Shown piece after piece: positions 63,027 through 64,000 of a stretch of DNA of 64,000 bases. This DNA comes from Corynebacterium uberis (GTDB taxonomy: Bacteria; Actinomycetota; Actinomycetes; Mycobacteriales; Mycobacteriaceae): the NCBI RefSeq assembly GCF_020616335.1, contig NZ_CP085051.1, forward strand, positions 434,001-498,000, given 5' to 3'. Within the stretch, counting starts at the first letter, position 1, and each line of letters begins with the position of its first letter. Both the position numbers and the translations under genes were made by a program. The notes beneath the pieces were generated by a model. The model was not told the origin of the DNA. It ran no database searches and worked only from the letters and a program-made list of their open reading frames with translations.

Positions 63027-64000
63027 GAATCCCAGTTCCGCGCAGTGGTGGTCCGATTCCGTGGTCTACCAGGTCTATCCGCGCAGTTTCCATGATTCCA
63101 ATGGAGACGGCGTGGGCGACATTCCGGGAATCACCCAGAAGCTGCCATATATCAAGTCCTTGGGCGTGGACGTGGTGTGGCTGTCTCCGGTGTATCGCTC
63201 GCCTAATGATGACAACGGGTATGACATCAGCGATTACCGCGACATCATGGAAGAGTTTGGCACGCTGGCCGATTTTGATGAGATGCTGGCCACGGCCCAT
63301 GAGCTGGGCCTAAAGATCATGATGGACCTGGTGGTCAACCACACCTCGGATGAGCACGAGTGGTTTGTGCAGTCGCGCTCCTCGCGGGAGAATCCCTACC
63401 GGGATTACTACATTTGGCGCGATCCTGCCGGGTTCGCCGAGGACGGCACGCCCCTGCCGCCGAATAACTGGGGCTCAGAGTTTGGTGGTTCGGCCTGGGA
63501 GTATGACGAGCACACGGAGCAGTTCTATCTGCACATTTTCTCGCGCAAGCAGCCGGATCTGAACTGGCGCAACCCGAAGGTGCGCCAGGAGGTCACGGAC
63601 ATCATCACCTTCTGGCAGGACCGCGGCGTGGACGGGTGGCGCGTGGACGCCTTTGCCGGTACGGACAAGCCGGAGGGCTTCCCGGATGATCCGAACCAGC
63701 AGCCGGGCCGCTACACCTCCTCCGGGGCGTTTTTGAACAACGGCCCGAAGGTCCACGACTACCTGCGCCACATGAACACCACCGCGTGGTCCCAGGTGGA
63801 TGCGCTGACGGTGGGGGAGATGGCTGTGCCCACCCCGGAGGACGGCAAGGCGTTTACGGCGCAGGATCGTCAGGAGCTGGACCAGATCATCCACTTTGAG
63901 CATGTGTCTTTGGCCCCCTCGAAGCGCTTTGGGCCTAAGTTCACGGTGCATAAGCCGTCTTTGGTGGAGCTTAAGGGGGTGCTGGATTCCTGGCAGGCGG
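63019..64000 (+). CDS. GH13 alpha-glucosidase/oligo-1,6-glucosidase, 3' truncated by window
   Basis: The first 327 codons of a GH13 subfamily 16/17/23/29-31-type enzyme (SAQWWSDSVVYQVYPRSFHDSNGDG). The catalytic nucleophile is D210 in GWRVDAF and the acid/base is E267 in TVGEM; DLVVNHTSDEH is conserved region I. Relatives include TreC (trehalose-6-P hydrolase), MalL and alpha-glucosidase. Next to a PTS EIICB a phospho-alpha-glucosidase role is possible, although GH13 MalL-type enzymes act on unphosphorylated sugars. ATG 63019 has GGAAGG upstream. The gene continues beyond base 64000. Confidence 0.9.
   Translation, partial: MSKNPSSAQWWSDSVVYQVYPRSFHDSNGDGVGDIPGITQKLPYIKSLGVDVVWLSPVYRSPNDDNGYDISDYRDIMEEFGTLADFDEMLATAHELGLKIMMDLVVNHTSDEHEWFVQSRSSRENPYRDYYIWRDPAGFAEDGTPLPPNNWGSEFGGSAWEYDEHTEQFYLHIFSRKQPDLNWRNPKVRQEVTDIITFWQDRGVDGWRVDAFAGTDKPEGFPDDPNQQPGRYTSSGAFLNNGPKVHDYLRHMNTTAWSQVDALTVGEMAVPTPEDGKAFTAQDRQELDQIIHFEHVSLAPSKRFGPKFTVHKPSLVELKGVLDSWQA

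Overview
This is a GC-rich actinobacterial chromosome segment, almost certainly from a Corynebacterium (order Mycobacteriales). The evidence is the spc/alpha ribosomal operons broken up by non-ribosomal genes, a complete ESX-4-type type VII secretion locus in its ancestral place between truA and rplM-rpsI, the conserved order glmM, glmS, alr, tsaE, tsaB, rimI, tsaD, groES, groEL1, a His-rich GroEL C-terminus, and many likely leaderless starts. The species cannot be told from the sequence alone. No tRNA, rRNA, IS element, prophage or CRISPR array was seen.

Layout. 1-4.1 kb: the end of rplE, then an insertion holding a secreted lipase, a formate/nitrite transporter and, on the other strand, fdhD with a DUF6457-type gene. 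4.4-7.1 kb: rpsH, rplF, rplR, rpsE, rpmD, rplO. 7.5-10.4 kb: secY, adk, map. 10.4-11.8 kb: a secreted L,D-transpeptidase and a secreted trypsin-like protease. 12-15.6 kb: infA, rpsM, rpsK, rpsD, rpoA, rplQ. 16-18.7 kb: a PRC-barrel/DUF2382 stress protein, a membrane protein and truA. 18.9-22.3 kb: a large polytopic membrane protein and a small secreted protein.

22.5-32.7 kb is the ESX-4 locus: eccB, mycP and eccD (opposite strand), eccC, an Rv3446c-family protein, and two WXG100 proteins (esxU, esxT). 33.2-35.6 kb is rplM, rpsI, glmM. A three-gene operon after glmM (35.8-38.2 kb) looks like a set of type VII-linked secreted partners. It is followed by an alpha/beta-hydrolase-like protein with no nucleophile serine and a small HTH-like protein. 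39.9-44.3 kb: glmS, alr, tsaE and a VKOR-family protein. 44.5-48.1 kb: the efeUOB iron-uptake operon. 48.4-55 kb: an AAE-family transporter, tsaB-rimI-tsaD, small genes and an APC amino-acid permease. 55.3-57.4 kb: groES-groEL under a CIRCE operator. 57.5-59 kb: two tandem Tat-exported pyroglutamyl-peptidase-like proteins. 59-64 kb: an alpha-glucoside catabolic locus (RpiR regulator, PTS EIICB, divergent EEP hydrolase and GH13 glucosidase).

The most unusual signal is a short dispersed repeat, GGGGCGTCGATAAGC. It occurs eight times exactly and at least nine more times with one change or as its 12-base core. It lies mostly at transcription-unit boundaries, and inside genes mostly in linkers or tails. 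Two same-orientation copies bracket the non-ribosomal insertion in the spc operon. A second unexplained structure is a 23-bp perfect inverted repeat joined to a G-rich 13-14 bp tandem array between the amino-acid permease and groES.
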